Shown here: piece by piece, positions 12,745 to 24,979 of the stretch | Position numbering within the stretch: the stretch's first letter is position 1 | How the letters are laid out: the number at the start of each line of letters is the position of its first letter | Assembly (NCBI RefSeq): GCF_016086655.4 | Contig: NC_052136.2 | Span: forward strand, 45,128,492 to 45,192,491 | Origin: Lepeophtheirus salmonis | Taxonomy: Eukaryota > Arthropoda > Copepoda > Siphonostomatoida > Caligidae | Length of the DNA: 64,000 nt | Reading direction: 5' to 3' | Notes under the pieces: generated by a model | Database searches by the model: none | What the model saw: only the letters and a program-made list of their open reading frames with translations | Told to the model about the DNA's origin: nothing | Position numbers and translations under genes: made by a program

Positions 12745-13980
12745 CAAATCTTCATTAGTATTCTTTGTCATTCATGAGCACACACACTCGTTATTACACT
12801 TTATACTTAGTTTCTCTACCCTCAAGAATGATAACAACAGCTTTAGAAAATATATACCACTGTTCAGATTGCCAACGACAATAAATACAAGGACTCTAAA
12901 AAATGCATAAAATCTAAAACTCTACCTATACATATTTCAAAAATGTGCCTTTGATTTGTATCTACGTATATATGTACTCCAAATAGGTCTCATCAGTACC
13001 TACTTAGAAAACATCAGATTCAGACTTGTTAGATATATAATTACTAATATTATAGAAATAATTCATTCATTCAAAAGTTGATAGTTGACTACGACTAATT
13101 TCCTTCATTTAAAAAGAAAATATATGTAATATCCTTATACCTCGTTTTAAATATCTCAGATGAATGCTTAATCTAAATACGTAGATATATATATGTACCC
13201 TATATGTACAATATTTTTGTCCTCTTAAGAAGTATATTTAGTTTTCATAAATTATGCAATGATAAAATTATACATAAAAAAGGAAGAAAGTCAAGATAGA
13301 TAATATTCAATATCAAAATTATATCTCAATATATTGATTATCTCTTTATGTCATTTGAAATAACAAGTATGTACAAATATAACTTATGTTGGAGATAATG
13401 CTATTGAATGTCAAATCTTTTATTAGAGGAAAACCATTAATCTTACTTATTATAAATTATATTCCTATCAACTTTTCGAGGTTTCATTAGGAAGTTTAAA
13501 TTTTTTCCCTTGTCCATGTTAGTAATAATTTGAAAAACCAACATCTCGGAAACTGGCCTCTATCATGGTATGATATGGAAAACAATGGACTTAATTGGTA
13601 AAAATAACCTTTTTTTCGTATTCCTAATAGAGTTAAGGTCAACGAATGCAGCTATTTGTACTGCTTGAATGCTAAAATAATGATATGATCGATATATTAA
13701 TACTTATGTAATTTTTGACTTTTCTAATGAAAATTATTAATTTCATGTGTATATTCTACTATGGCTCATTAAACAATTTAAGGTTCCACGACCCTCACTC
13801 TTTTAACTAAGTAATATATACTTGACACTAATAAATTAAAATGAAATGATTGCATTAATTAATTATATTTTTAATGGAACTGACTGATGCAATAATTAAG
13901 TTAAACACAAAGAGAAGTAAAACTGCAACTTGCAAAAAATTTCAACTTATTCACGACTTGTTAACTTAATTTAATGTTAG
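12745..13980. other. AT-rich DNA, no gene seen
   Basis: No coding potential or element ends recognised; frequent A/T runs and TATA-like microsatellite stretches only. Confidence 0.5.
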
Positions 13981-13984
13981 TGTT

Positions 13985-14340
13985 GGGGCCTGGTTTGTAA
14001 ATTTTTTGGACCGAACTAACTCGGTTCTTTAAAGAATTTCAATCTGGACAGGCCACATGGGAAAATTCTATTTTGATCATTGTTCATGAATTTACCTTCA
14101 TTGTATTTCACAACATTTCCTCCAAAAAATAATAAATAAAATCGTCGAAAATCGGTTGGTAATGGAATTATTATTCAATAATTGTAAAAAAAATTTCACA
14201 CCTTAACAAGAACTAATTCAAATTTAACCAATCAATGTTCATAACACTGATTAAAGGGGAGCAGAAACATCAACAACTAACAACAAAATCAATTTTTGTT
14301 TAAGTGAGGTAACGTCGTGTCTATCTGTAAATTGGGATTT
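13985..14340 (+). repeat. dispersed repeat C, copy 1
   Basis: This stretch starts TAGTGTTGG and holds TTTTGGACCGAACTAACTCG, which reappears with three changes near 54,493-54,512. Parts further in are shared with other places: AAAATCGGTTGGTAATGGAA matches the reverse complement of 54,650-54,690, and the ACCAATCAATGTTCATAACACTG block matches 30,858-30,880 and, more loosely, 29,070-29,090. GAGGTAACGT near 14,307 matches GTAGGTAACGT near 30,926. It encodes nothing. It is probably a non-autonomous DNA transposon family; the TAGTGTTGG end and GGACC motifs are reminiscent of hAT ends, but no duplicated target site was found. Confidence 0.5.
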
Positions 14341-14829
14341 CATTGATCTTACATAAAATTAGGTCTAGACCAATTTTATAGAAAAAGGGTTAACGACGTC
14401 ATGTGAGCTTCTAAATTGTGAACATTGCTACTATTACGGCATATGAATTTTTATAATTGTAAAACCTATTTAAATGGGCTGGGGAGAAAATCGGCTGATA
14501 TATACAGGCTGGGGATACTTAAACCGGAACAAGTTTATACCGAAATATCTTGACAACCCTGAGATCTATATTTATGAGTGGGTGCTTATCAGATTCACTT
14601 GATAAAACTGTATAGTGTACAAATGCAAAATTCACTAGATTTCCGTCAGATACAAATGCCGTGCAGGCATTATTGTGTGCCTTCGTGACTGGCGCACCCC
14701 CAATGACGCAAATAACTCCATAAATAATTATGCAAGAGACCTTAAATTGATGTAAGCAATTCAGGTGTCATGATACAATTTTAAATTAGTCAGTTTGTCT
14801 AAATCGGGTAATTGAAACAGGATTTTTTC

Positions 14830-15000
14830 GACAAAAAATACCACATTATTAAGGCATGGCCTCTTAGCTAGCCAGATCTGAATCCCTTTGAATAATATGC
14901 GTGAGGAGATCCTCATGTAGGCCTCTCTCAGGTTCAGGGCCAAGTTGGAGAATGTAGTTGTAGCTGGAAGTGGTTGCTTTGAGTGATTGACTTCACTATG
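14830..15000 (+). pseudogene. Tc1-like transposase fragment around third catalytic Asp
   Basis: In one plus-strand frame, 14,854-14,892 reads AWPLS-stop-PDLNPFE, the WP(S/A)xSPDLNPIE block that carries the third catalytic residue of Tc1-type transposases. FFDKKYHIIK precedes it, as the EKNxIxVL(E/K) stretch does in intact relatives. The sequence degenerates after about 15,000. The catalytic Asp codon (14,875-14,877) is retained but a stop sits just before the motif. An antisense frame of 86 codons overlaps it (14,761-15,021 minus) and is not a gene. No inverted repeats were identified, so only this small core fragment is supported. Confidence 0.6.
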
Positions 15001-15024
15001 TACCCCTTCATGTAGAAGCAAAGT

Positions 15025-18000
15025 ATTTGTGAATTGCTGAATTAATTTCGGGTAATAAATTGTTATATCCTTAAATTTTCCCGATTAAAAATCCTCCACC
15101 CGTAGAGTATATAATATAACTTTATTTTCTATAATCTAAGCAACTGCTTCGTAACTACTATAATATATACATATTTATTAATTGACTCAAATGAACTATG
15201 AACAGTACTAAAGATATATATAAAATAATGATTAATTAATTATCAATTAAGTACTTAACAAAAAGTGAATCTCCTTTTTTTAAATCGATTATCAAAATAT
15301 ATTTGCATATACTAATTATAATATTAATACTAATGAAGAAATGATAAACCAACTAAAACAAAAACTTTTTTTTTCAATTATAACTATTTATAAATTTTAT
15401 GTACAGTTCATGTATAAATACATAATATCCTGGAACTTTGAAGGTATAAGCTTAATATACATACAAACTAAATATTAGTCTTTTGACTAGAACAAAATAA
15501 ATTTCCTATTTTATTGAGGTGTCTTGATTTTTATCACAGAACCTCATCAAATGTTTTAAGTTTTGTAATGCCGTTATCCCCTAGTGATTTATTAATCAAA
15601 CACAATTAATAATGTGATAGTTATAATTTATGAGGAGACAGAGGATTTGATTACAAATGGCACCATCTCAGAGTTAATAAAAAATATAAACTCATCTGTA
15701 TTTAGGAAGCAAAAAAAAAGTTCTCGTAAAAATAACATTCATTCAAAAGAAATTAATAAAAACGCAATTCCCATACATGGAGTTGTAAATTCTAAGCACC
15801 GCCGATATACCTTAAGAACAAATTGCTATGGTAACCTGATGTGGTCTGATATATCAGATCAAAATCGAAAAACCAATGTATTGGGCAAAAGATCCAATAT
15901 CTGCATCGTTTCGGTATCGGAGAAAATTATTAGAAATTTCGATATTTGCTTTAATGTTTCATATGATGCAATCAGGTAATAGGGAAGGAAGAATTGTTTG
16001 TAGACAGGGAATGCTGAATATATGCAAATTACTCTCTTAAATAAATGAATCTGTTATGGCTTATGAACTCCCTAAAACCAGTGCAACGCCAAGTACTGAT
16101 CATTAAATTAGATAAACTAGAATACGCACTCGGTAGAGCACAAAAATTTTCCCTAAAATCAAGTTATATATTTCAATTGTTTCCAAAACTATGGTTGATT
16201 ATATATTTTTTCCATTTTGTTTTACGTTGCCCTCTCAAAATTTAATGGCATCTTACTGTGATCATATGTGTGTGACCTTTGTACCAAGTTTGATCAAAAT
16301 CTATTTGTAACTTTTGCTATAATTCTAGTAACTAACCAGCAAACAAACAAAAGGAACCAAAAATATAACTTTGTTGGTGGAGGTAAGAATACAAGAAAAT
16401 ATTTATTCATTAACAAGATTTGTGAAGTTTGTCATACATTAAAAACGCTTTTTCTCTCTTTTTTGTTTGGTGATCTTACTAACATCACTAAAACGGGATA
16501 AAAATAATGAATCCGTACTTTATGACCATAATAATTTTTATTCAAATAATTTTGTCTCTCACATATCAACCTTTCCGATCAAGTAAGACAATCCAACAAT
16601 GCCTAAAATAAGATACACGAACATCATGTTCTTGTGCAATTACAACTCAAAAATGACCAATCCGATTCCAAATCCCAATTATAAGCCTTGTCATAGAAAA
16701 GCTACAAAAAAAATCTTAGTTTTGATTTTTTTAAATATTGTCTTCTTAGCATATAAATCTATAAGCAATCGAAACAAAAATAGCTATAACAAATCAAAAC
16801 ATTTACTTTCAGGGATATGTGTAAATATAACCATTCGTAAAATATCAGATCGAAAATATTTTAATATCAACCATGTTTAATGGTAACCCTAACAGTAACT
16901 TAGCTGTTATCACTAAATTAGTTACACGCAGCTATAGGAGGGGATAAAAAAAAATACAAATACTACTCTATCGATCCAAGTAAAACATAGTGAGAAATTA
17001 CTTGGATTTAAATTTACTGTACTACTCTGAGTTCATTGTGAATATATAATTATAACTTTCCAACAAATATTTTGCTCTCGGTTTTTCATGAGGACACACA
17101 TTTCATACTTAGATTCATAAGCAACGTTATAAACCCCTAAAATGGCCTTCCACTTCCAATTTAAAAAAGTCATAACTGCCATCCTGCTTAGATGTTAGCT
17201 CCTACATAATGAAGTAATAACCATAACAAAATTGAAAAATATAAAAAAAACTGCTCAGAATGGCAACCACAAAAATATATCCCGGTAAATATGCTTATCA
17301 CTTACAAACCTAGGCATGCGTAGCTACTTAATATTTTATCTTCTTTTCTTTTTCTAATTTAGCAACTCGGATCCGCTTAACTCAATATATCGATTTATTA
17401 TATAGTTATTTTACAATGTGTATGCAAATAGACCAACTGCCTATGTGTATTTTTCCATATAAACTTATTACCTACTCTTTTTTTTGTGTCTGAGTGTGAG
17501 TTATTGCACTTTTTTTCCTAACGTAAACTAGGTGTTAATGGATCGTTAGACTGTGTGTACATATAGTGCTTGAATAAATCACCGATAAGAATAATTATAT
17601 TCATACTATAGGTACATAATAAATATGATATATTAGTGGATTTTAAGAAAATAATGAAAGATAATTCTGTAATAGGTTATTTATCCCATGATAAATTTCT
17701 GGTGTTACAGGTATATGTATTAACACATATGCATCCATGTACAAAATATCATGAGGGGATTTTTTTTTTAAAGATAATTTTGAGTTAAAAAATAGAGGAT
17801 TCCTTTATATATTAAACTCCCTCAAACCAGAAATATATATTACACATTTCCTCGTTACTCCCACACAACAACGTTTTTGTATCAAGGTGTATCAAAATGA
17901 AGGGAAAAATCTATTTAAACAATTAAATTAGCCGATTTTAAGCGCTTTTAGATTGATACGTAAGTTGAGCCAAATTGTCAATTAAAATATTTTTTTTTTC

Positions 18001-19345
18001 CTTTCAAAAAGCAAAATTTATATTTATTTTTTATGAAAGAGATACAACTAATTACAATTAATTACTAAAGCATTGCAAACCAAAATAATGATCAGTGCAC
18101 CCATATATTTGGTCGATCTTATTTCACTCAATTAATATTTTTGATCTGAGAAATGATCCTATGTTACATTATATTTTATTATTTCTTAGAAAACTAATAA
18201 TTGTAGTATACTGTATCCGTAAATCTTTGTAAGGCAAATTCTAGAAAATTTTTTACAAAATCTTTTCACATAATAATATATTTTAAGTGTATATAAATTT
18301 TATTCAATTCTGGATGAAAAATATTTACGAATAAAAAATTAATTTAGCAGAAGTGAGCAATAATTTAATTGAAGGCATTACATTAGTAAATAAATATTCA
18401 GTGCCCTTATTTTTCTTAACATTTCCCATCTTTAAGAATTCAAAATACACGTGTATATTTATATTTTAATTTCCTCAGAAGGATTTAATTATCAAAATAA
18501 TTTATGTATCGACTATTCAGAATACGAAATCTATTGCAAATTAATTTTTAAAGTAGTGTGATTTTCAAATACATTTGTGCCTTTATATTTACTATATATA
18601 TGAATATATTATTTATTTATTTACATCGAATTGTCCTTGTGGGAAATAATCGAAATTGTGAATCATGTTTTGAATGACTCATGCTTAATTGGGAAAAATA
18701 TGCTTTCTGTAGTGTCCTAGAAATATATATATAAATAAAAAAAGCTTTAAATAGAACCTTTTTTTTAAGCCAAAGACACTCGAAAAAATGTTTAAAATTC
18801 AAGTATATCTCTTTATTCTTATTAGTTGAATTTAGTCCTTAAAAATTGTTATATATGGTTTTTAGCAGAGGTGGGATAAATTGACTACTTTGGTAGTCTT
18901 ATTTATGTTTCAAGTCTTTTATTGCTGGTTTGAGCATAATTACTATATCTTGTCATCTAAAATAATAAGTTCCCATCTTTCTAAGAATTATGTCTTTATT
19001 CATTAAAAATAATAATATATAAACGACATAAAAAATATTTTAGAGTAATTTGGGCTACTTTGAGCGAGAGTATTTGCTCTAATAACTCAGATGAAAATGA
19101 AAATGTGACTACAGAATTAATTCGGGAACAAAAAAATGTATTTCTAAAGAATACACATACATTTATTTTTCAACAGATTTTAGAAAGTTGGCATTCTATT
19201 TTGAGAAAATGTTACCTATTTGATCATAAATTGTTGAAGAGGACGAATATAACATATATTACATTATATTTCAAAATAAGTATCATACAAACTTGAAACT
19301 ACACCAAAATTAAAGGACCAAAATTGGTTATACGTTAGTGCCGAT
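15025..19345. other. AT-rich DNA with unassigned frames
   Basis: No element or host gene recognised. It holds the longest open frame in the window, 121 codons at 15,614-15,979 plus, which has no recognisable domain and is within chance expectation. Near 16,275-16,350, ACCAAGTTTGATCAAAATCT followed by an AACAAACAAA run resembles a widespread arthropod repeat tail. At 18,869, CAGAGGTGGG resembles a hAT terminal motif, without a partner end. Confidence 0.4.
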
Positions 19346-19350
19346 GAAAC

Positions 19351-19510
19351 ATCTCAGTAGTGCTGTGTGGATCCTTATTTAAATTAATTTTTTTACATGA
19401 TATGTAAAATGATATTTCATATAACTTAACGACCATAAACCATCACATTTTACAAAATATTCCAAGGACTGACAGAAAAAATAAGGACCGATAAACCACA
19501 CCATCTCAGT
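19351..19510. mobile_element. hAT-like MITE with 8-bp target duplications
   Basis: A 144-bp segment (19,359-19,502) is bracketed by perfect 8-bp direct repeats ATCTCAGT at 19,351-19,358 and 19,503-19,510. Its ends are imperfectly inverted: AGTGCTGTGTGGATCCTTAT on the left, and GGTGTGGTTTATCGGTCCTT when the right end is read inward on the minus strand. Eight-base target duplications and an AGTGCTGTG end are characteristic of hAT transposons. It is far too short to encode transposase, so it would be non-autonomous. The same terminal motif (GTGCTGTGACGGTCCTTATT in reverse complement) occurs near 45.09 kb, which supports a family. The terminal repeats are degenerate, so the element is probably old. 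Confidence 0.65.
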
Positions 19511-21490
19511 TTTCAAACAAGTTTAAATATTAAATGAGCAACATTCCATCTACTATTAATACAGCTTGATAGTTTAATATGATCTGGTCCATTAATGTAC
19601 ATATCCCCATTATTAGTAGTATTTATATGTAGCAAGAGATATATGACTTGAAATTTCAGGTTAAAATACTTTTTTTAAACTGTGTTTTATTTCTTTGCAT
19701 TCAAAAATTGAATATTTTTGAAACTTTCGCTAAATGTTCGTAACAGAAAAATATTTATTAAGAATAACTATGCTTACAACTGGTGAGTTGTTAAATTTTT
19801 AACCATTTAATTTGAAGGCGTAAAAAAATAAATTGAAATTATTAGAACTGGATCCTAAGCAACATTGGAAATCATAATAAAACATTTCTATTTGAAATTT
19901 ACATGAAATATTTAAATATTTTAAACTTGATATTTGAGATGGTTGACTTTTTACTAGAAGCCATAATTTTGAATTGAAGTTACCTCCTGATTCGAGTTAG
20001 ACTCTTGAGTAATACAACTTGCCAGAAAATAATTTATACTTTTCTTTTTTATATAATATTAAGGAAAGTATTAAGGATGACAAATAAACATAAATTATTT
20101 AATAAATTTTGCATATAAATTAAGAAATTCATACTTGTACGTACTCGTAGTGGTACATTAATTAACCTATCCTCTGTAATAGGTTATATTACTTTGTATA
20201 TAAAAATTTCTTAAAGGTGTTTTTTTTTTTGGTTATGAAATTATATGTCATCACATTAAAACAAACCATGATTTTTATAATGGTAATCTAAAATAGGGAA
20301 TCAATTAAACTTGTAAAGTAAAGGTTTTCAGTTATTTTTTTGTAATAGAATGTATCTTTTTTCTAATTTTCTTGAAACTATAATTTTACTACCTCCGATC
20401 TAGAAAAAAAATACAGGAATAATCAAAATATTTTTTGAATCTGGAAACATGTATCTACTGACAATATTTCATGATTTTTTCTCTTTTATTATTTCTAAAT
20501 AATGTAACACTTTGTAGGCCACAAAAGCTGAACTTCCGGGTTATAAAGGTAGTTTTTACAAAAAAAACTCTAACTTTTATGAATAAAAAACGAAAAATAA
20601 CATTTTTTTCCCCAATAAAATGAGCTTAAAAGTTTTTAAATATACAAACATGGGAGACCTTAACGTGCCCAATATGGTCATTTCTAAAGCTTTTTCACTC
20701 TTTTTTTACTAAACTGCTTCTTACATGGTTTTGGAGGGAGAAAATTTACTTCTGATATAAGGTTAATAAACTTCTACATTTCAAACAACATTAGTAGAAA
20801 AAAATATCCTTTTATTGTGCATGTTTTTGAATACTCCAAAGTTAAGCTGTAGTTTTTCTTTCAGAGAAAAATGGTAACACCACGTAGTCCTGTAAAAGAA
20901 TAAAAAAAAAAATGGCCCCAATTAGGATACTATATTTTTTCTCTATAAAAATCCGATCTCTGATCATAATATTATATTTACCGCCGAAAATTATCTGTTC
21001 TTCATTAACCCTTTAGCGGGCAAGCATAGAAATATCAAAAAATGTCAGTAATAGACATTGTTTGTCTAAAAATTCTAAGATTTAATTATTTCAATTGTTT
21101 TTTGTTTTTTATTATTATACTACTGAATACCAGTCAGAATATAGGTATCCCAAACTGGCTCAATACTCATTTCTCCATAAATCGTATAACTCCCGTACGA
21201 TAAACTTTATATTTTATGCAAAAAAAGTTATATATATATATATAACAAATTTATGAATATGATCTTTTTTATTTCTTTTACAAATGGATTCTCTAATTTC
21301 TTGAAATGAACTTTTAATTTAAATAGAATTATATGTAAAAATAATCGTTTTTGCTATTTTTCATAGACTAAATATGATACAATACGATAATAACAGTGTC
21401 TACATAACTAAATAATTAAAATAATAGTCAAGAGGTTACATTCATGAAATATAAATTAACAAGTTGTTGTAGAGTGAAAAAAATTTAAAA
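19511..21490. other. AT-rich DNA, no gene seen
   Basis: No coding region recognised. TTAACCCTTTAGCGGGCAAG at 21,005-21,024 resembles a piggyBac-type end (TTAA target plus CCCTTT), but no opposite end was found. A short TA microsatellite lies at about 21,231-21,244. Confidence 0.45.
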
Positions 21491-21494
21491 AAAT

Positions 21495-21683
21495 TTATAT
21501 TATCACAATGGCATAAGGCAACATTGCAAATTTCGCACATCTATCCTGATCGATGTATTTTGGTCCTAGTCGAGCAACTTGTACAAGTTTGTCTATTGGA
21601 ACAAATATTGGCATATGAGGTTTGAATGCATCGAATCGTTCATTCTCAATAGCGGCATGAGCTCTTATTCCTCTTTTTGGCAT
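21495..21683 (-). CDS. small ORF of unknown function (62 aa)
   Basis: From ATG at 21,683 the minus strand is open for 62 codons and ends with TAA at 21,495. The frame stays open a few codons upstream of the ATG. The product begins MPKRGIRAHAAIENER and is mixed in composition, with several Pro, Asp, Arg and Gln residues rather than the Lys/Phe/Ile bias of chance frames here. The DNA also looks richer in G+C than its surroundings. TTTCGCCTTTAG just before the ATG could serve as a splice acceptor, so this may instead be a last exon. I recognise no domain. It lies head-to-head with another 62-codon frame 23 bp away. It may be a real exon, a fragment of an unknown element, or chance. Confidence 0.25.
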   Translation of the reverse strand: MPKRGIRAHAAIENERFDAFKPHMPIFVPIDKLVQVARLGPKYIDQDRCAKFAMLPYAIVII

Positions 21684-21706
21684 CTCTAAAGGCGAAATTT
21701 CGACCA

Positions 21707-21895
21707 ATGTCGAGTAAATCTTGGACTAATAGTTTTTTTAATAAAGATTTTACAAAATTCGAGGCGAAAGGATTTGAGACTTATAGGATTTTCCCACAAA
21801 GATTTACAGTCCCCACTTGTATAGAATCCAACCATTACAACCCCAGAGATCCAATGTATAACGAAACAGTCTCAAGTACCAAAAAAATTAATTAG
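21707..21895 (+). CDS. small ORF of unknown function (62 aa)
   Basis: ATG at 21,707 opens 62 codons ending TAG at 21,893-21,895. The predicted product starts MSSKSWTNSFFNKDF and contains FETYRIFPQRF and NHYNPRDPMYN. It is hydrophilic, aromatic-rich and has no signal peptide, membrane segment or recognisable domain. Residue composition is more protein-like than the chance frames nearby. It diverges from the 62-codon minus-strand frame ending at 21,495, with only 23 bp between the two ATGs. The frame also extends upstream of the ATG by ten codons. No poly(A) signal or splice pattern could be fixed. Treat as a candidate exon only. Confidence 0.22.
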   Translation: MSSKSWTNSFFNKDFTKFEAKGFETYRIFPQRFTVPTCIESNHYNPRDPMYNETVSSTKKIN

Positions 21896-21899
21896 AATT

Positions 21900-23500
21900 T
21901 TCCTTCTTTTTTTATTCAAGATTGTTGTTTTGTTAACGAACTTCATATTTCCTAATAAGAGCAATCAAGATTTTATTTGAATGCATCTTTTTTTTTTTTT
22001 TTTTCAAACAATGTTTTTATGTTTTGGACAATTGCACCTTTTAAAACAAAATAAAACACTCTCAATACGAATTCTTCTTTACTTATTTATCTATCTACAA
22101 AGTTAGATAGTCAAACCTGTATTCAGCGATCAAGCAAAAGAAACTGAAAAAAAGGAGCACTTAGTGCAAGTGACCTCTTGTCCTATTCTATAGCAACTAT
22201 AGTATTGACACGCTTAAAACAGGCTGTCGTTAGATCAGATTGGACTATATTCACAAAATCTCATTGTTCTAAAAGTGTATTTTTCTAGAGTGAATGAAAA
22301 TTAAATTACTCAATATATTGTGCGTCAACATAAAACAAATCTCAATATATTTTTTTCATATGCATATTTGAGTACATTGTACTAGTAGACTTTGTGTCCA
22401 AGTCTATGAGGTGAGTGAAGATACCCAAGAGCTTTAGATATTGTTTAAAATTTTTATTTGATTTGGCAGACTTATTTTGATCTTCAAAGACCTTTCCATT
22501 AATATCAACCAATTTATTATTTCATTTATTGTGATATCAATTTTAGCTCCTTTAAATACAATTTGTGGCGTCTCCACAAAGTTATTCAAAGTAGTTTTTA
22601 ATGGAAACTAACGATGTATAATTCGTCGAATAAAACAAATGTAATCCGCACGCAATATTGAGAAAAGTTATTCTGACTTACTTTAGTGTTGACAGCTCAA
22701 AAAAATTAATTGTTTTGTGGGAAGAACTCGCTTATGAACTTTTCTAAAAAAAAAAAAGAAGAGAAAAAATCACAAATTTCAAAAAAAAAAAAAATACTTG
22801 TTTGGGAATATAAGCATTTCATATTATAGTATTCAAACATAGGGCATTTTTTACTTTGAGGAAATACAAATGGTTTTTTATGTGCCCTTTAAACAGCTAA
22901 TTTTTGATGCTTTCAAATTATTTTGAGTATATTTAATAGGCAACATCCATTTACAAGGTAGAAATCAAACACTTAGGAGTTGACTTATTAAAACATATTT
23001 AATATATTTTTTTAAACTGAGTAAGGTTAAATATTTATACAGGATGTGTAAAGATATAACTTATATCTTTAACAATATGAAATAACTTATTAAAAGAAAA
23101 ATTGTTGACAAAAGTTGCTCGAAAAATTAATTTCTTAATTAATTGAATGCCCCGTAATTTGGAATTGTATTTGAACACTAATAATAAATTATTTAGCCAT
23201 TTTCCTTTGGAAAGTTGGGATAGAAGGAGAGGGAAAAAAATTAAATTCAAAATGACAGTAGGTATTTAAATTTTTAATTGACAACATCAAAAAAGAAATG
23301 GATCAATATTCAGGATATAAATTTACAATGAATATTATGAAATTATTCATTTCCGATTTGAAGATGATTATAGAATGTACCGCTATATTAATAAAACACG
23401 TAAATAACTATATATATCCTGCACTGTCGACATTTCAGAATATTATTTTAATTAACATTTAATTATGAATTTAATTTCAAAAAAGAATAAAATTTTATTT
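21900..23500. other. AT-rich DNA, no gene seen
   Basis: Nothing coding recognised. AGTCAAACCTGTATTCAGCG near 22,109 is reminiscent of pogo-type inverted repeats, but no partner end or transposase was found. Long A and T homopolymers occur at 21,988-22,004 and 22,748-22,794. Confidence 0.45.
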
Positions 23501-23509
23501 AATATGGCC

Positions 23510-23850
23510 GCCTTTTGCCTAAACAACAGCCTTGAACCTTTTAAAGTCTCTAGTGCTGCTGGTACGCACTGTTTCCTCTGGTCTTTCCTTCCTGATGCCT
23601 CAACTGATACTTATTGGTTCAAGGGGTGATTTTAACCTTCCTCTTCACCATATTTAACATGGCAAAATCCAAGGGATTGCAATCTGGCGAGAAAGCTCGC
23701 TAAACACTACTGTTGAACAATGTTTGTTGTGTGTGCTGGAGCACCATCCTACTGCTGAACGTCCATTCAATCCCATAAACTTAGCAATAACTTTGCTCTA
23801 AAACCTATGTTTCAATCATTTAACAGGACCTTGTACCGTAAACTAATAAA
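23510..23850 (-). pseudogene. Tc1/maT-like transposase relic, C-terminal half
   Basis: The minus strand shows the second catalytic block DGAPAHT (23,728-23,748, Asp codon 23,746-23,748). After a frameshift it shows the third catalytic block SPDCNPLDFAML (about 23,657-23,692). These are two of the three DDE/D positions of a Tc1/maT-type transposase. The C-terminal tail follows with a SVEAxxRKDQRKQCVPAALETL-like remnant down to about 23,515. The first catalytic Asp and the DNA-binding N terminus are absent. Stops and at least two frameshifts interrupt it. No terminal inverted repeats were recognised. Confidence 0.78.
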
Positions 23851-23854
23851 AAAG

Positions 23855-24840
23855 TCGATTTCTTGACTTATTTGTTTATAGATAGGGTAGCTTGAATGAT
23901 AAGCGATTTAAATTGAATTTTGGATCTATATCCAGATAATCATGCAAAAAAAAAAAAAAAGGAAAAATATAACTCTTCCCTTTTCATTCTCCATTTTCAG
24001 TAATAATTATAGAACCCCAGATTACTAGCAAATCAAGAGAGGATACTCAAAAAATAATCATTGTATGGAAGGGTAATGACTCAGAAAATTGTACAAAAAG
24101 TGATGAAATACAGGTTTTTATTTTTGTTTAGAATTTACACTTTATCATACATTTCTTCTTTTATATATTTATAATATTATTTATTTATAGAAATTATCTA
24201 TATAGATGTTATTTAGTGCCAAAATCTGACTAATTAAATAAATTAAAATCAGTTTTAGGTAAAAAAATAAAATTAATTTCTGAGGAATATTTAGAAGTCT
24301 TTACAACTACTTCACTTCTTTCCTTTTATTGTTGAATTACATTTGTTTAGGTCGCATTAGGCACACCATCAGTAAAAGGATTCTGTAAAGTATATTCCTA
24401 AGATTATTGAAGGATCCATGTAATAATACAATAAATGATGGACCTAAGAATAGATTAATTATATTATTTTAATTCATAAAAAAAAAATCCCCCCCCCTCC
24501 GAAACAAAATATATACATTCCAATGTATTTATCACATAAGTCGAAAGGTATGTCGGGGATATGGCAAGTATTGCACAAAGTCATTTTCTTATTTAATGTG
24601 ACAAATCGATCAATGTAGATACACAAACATTGTTGAAATACATAGAGTAGACACTTGAATACTTTAAAATGACGAACGATCCTCCAAAATGTTCACGAAT
24701 GATAACATCTTCGATTATAATCCTTTAATAAGTTTAATGGCGATTGAGAACCTGGCCAAAGTAGAAAAAAGAGTGAGACAAATCGATATATTGAGGCTTA
24801 ATCTGAAACATTGGCATTTATAAACAAATCTAAACAACCA
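23855..24840. other. AT-rich DNA, no gene seen
   Basis: No coding region recognised. A 9-C run at 24,489-24,497 stands out in this composition. The stretch abuts the left LTR-like repeat of the Gypsy remnant. Confidence 0.5.
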
Positions 24841-24847
24841 AGACTCC

Positions 24848-24975
24848 CATATTAGGTCGAAAAAGTCAGCTGAAATTCTAATATTTATTGAATATTGACT
24901 ACAATTATTTGAACAAAATAATATTTTATTTACTTTAACTAATGAATATCAGGGGAAAAAGCTATTTTATTCCAG
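24848..24975 (-). repeat. LTR-like direct repeat, left copy (partial 3' LTR)
   Basis: This aligns in the same orientation with 26,154-26,276. The shared core includes CATATTAGG, AAAAAG, TATTTATT, GACTACA/GACTGCA, the identical GAACAAAATAATATTTTATT, TTTAACTA and AGGGGAAAAAGCTATTTT. It borders the reverse transcriptase remnant directly. That fits a 3' LTR whose upstream part was removed together with most of pol. Confidence 0.65.
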
Positions 24976-24979
24976 TTCA

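Noticed and set aside
15614..15979. 121-codon plus-strand ORF, longest in the window
   Set aside because: No recognisable domain. With about 8% stop codons per position in this composition I expect about half of one such ORF by chance in both strands of 64 kb.
18869..18900. CAGAGGTGGG as a hAT end
   Set aside because: Single short motif with no inverted partner and no 8-bp duplication.
22091..22110. Hairpin CTATCTA...TAGATAG and pogo-like end at 22.1 kb
   Set aside because: The stem is only 7 bp and the terminal motif has no partner or transposase nearby.
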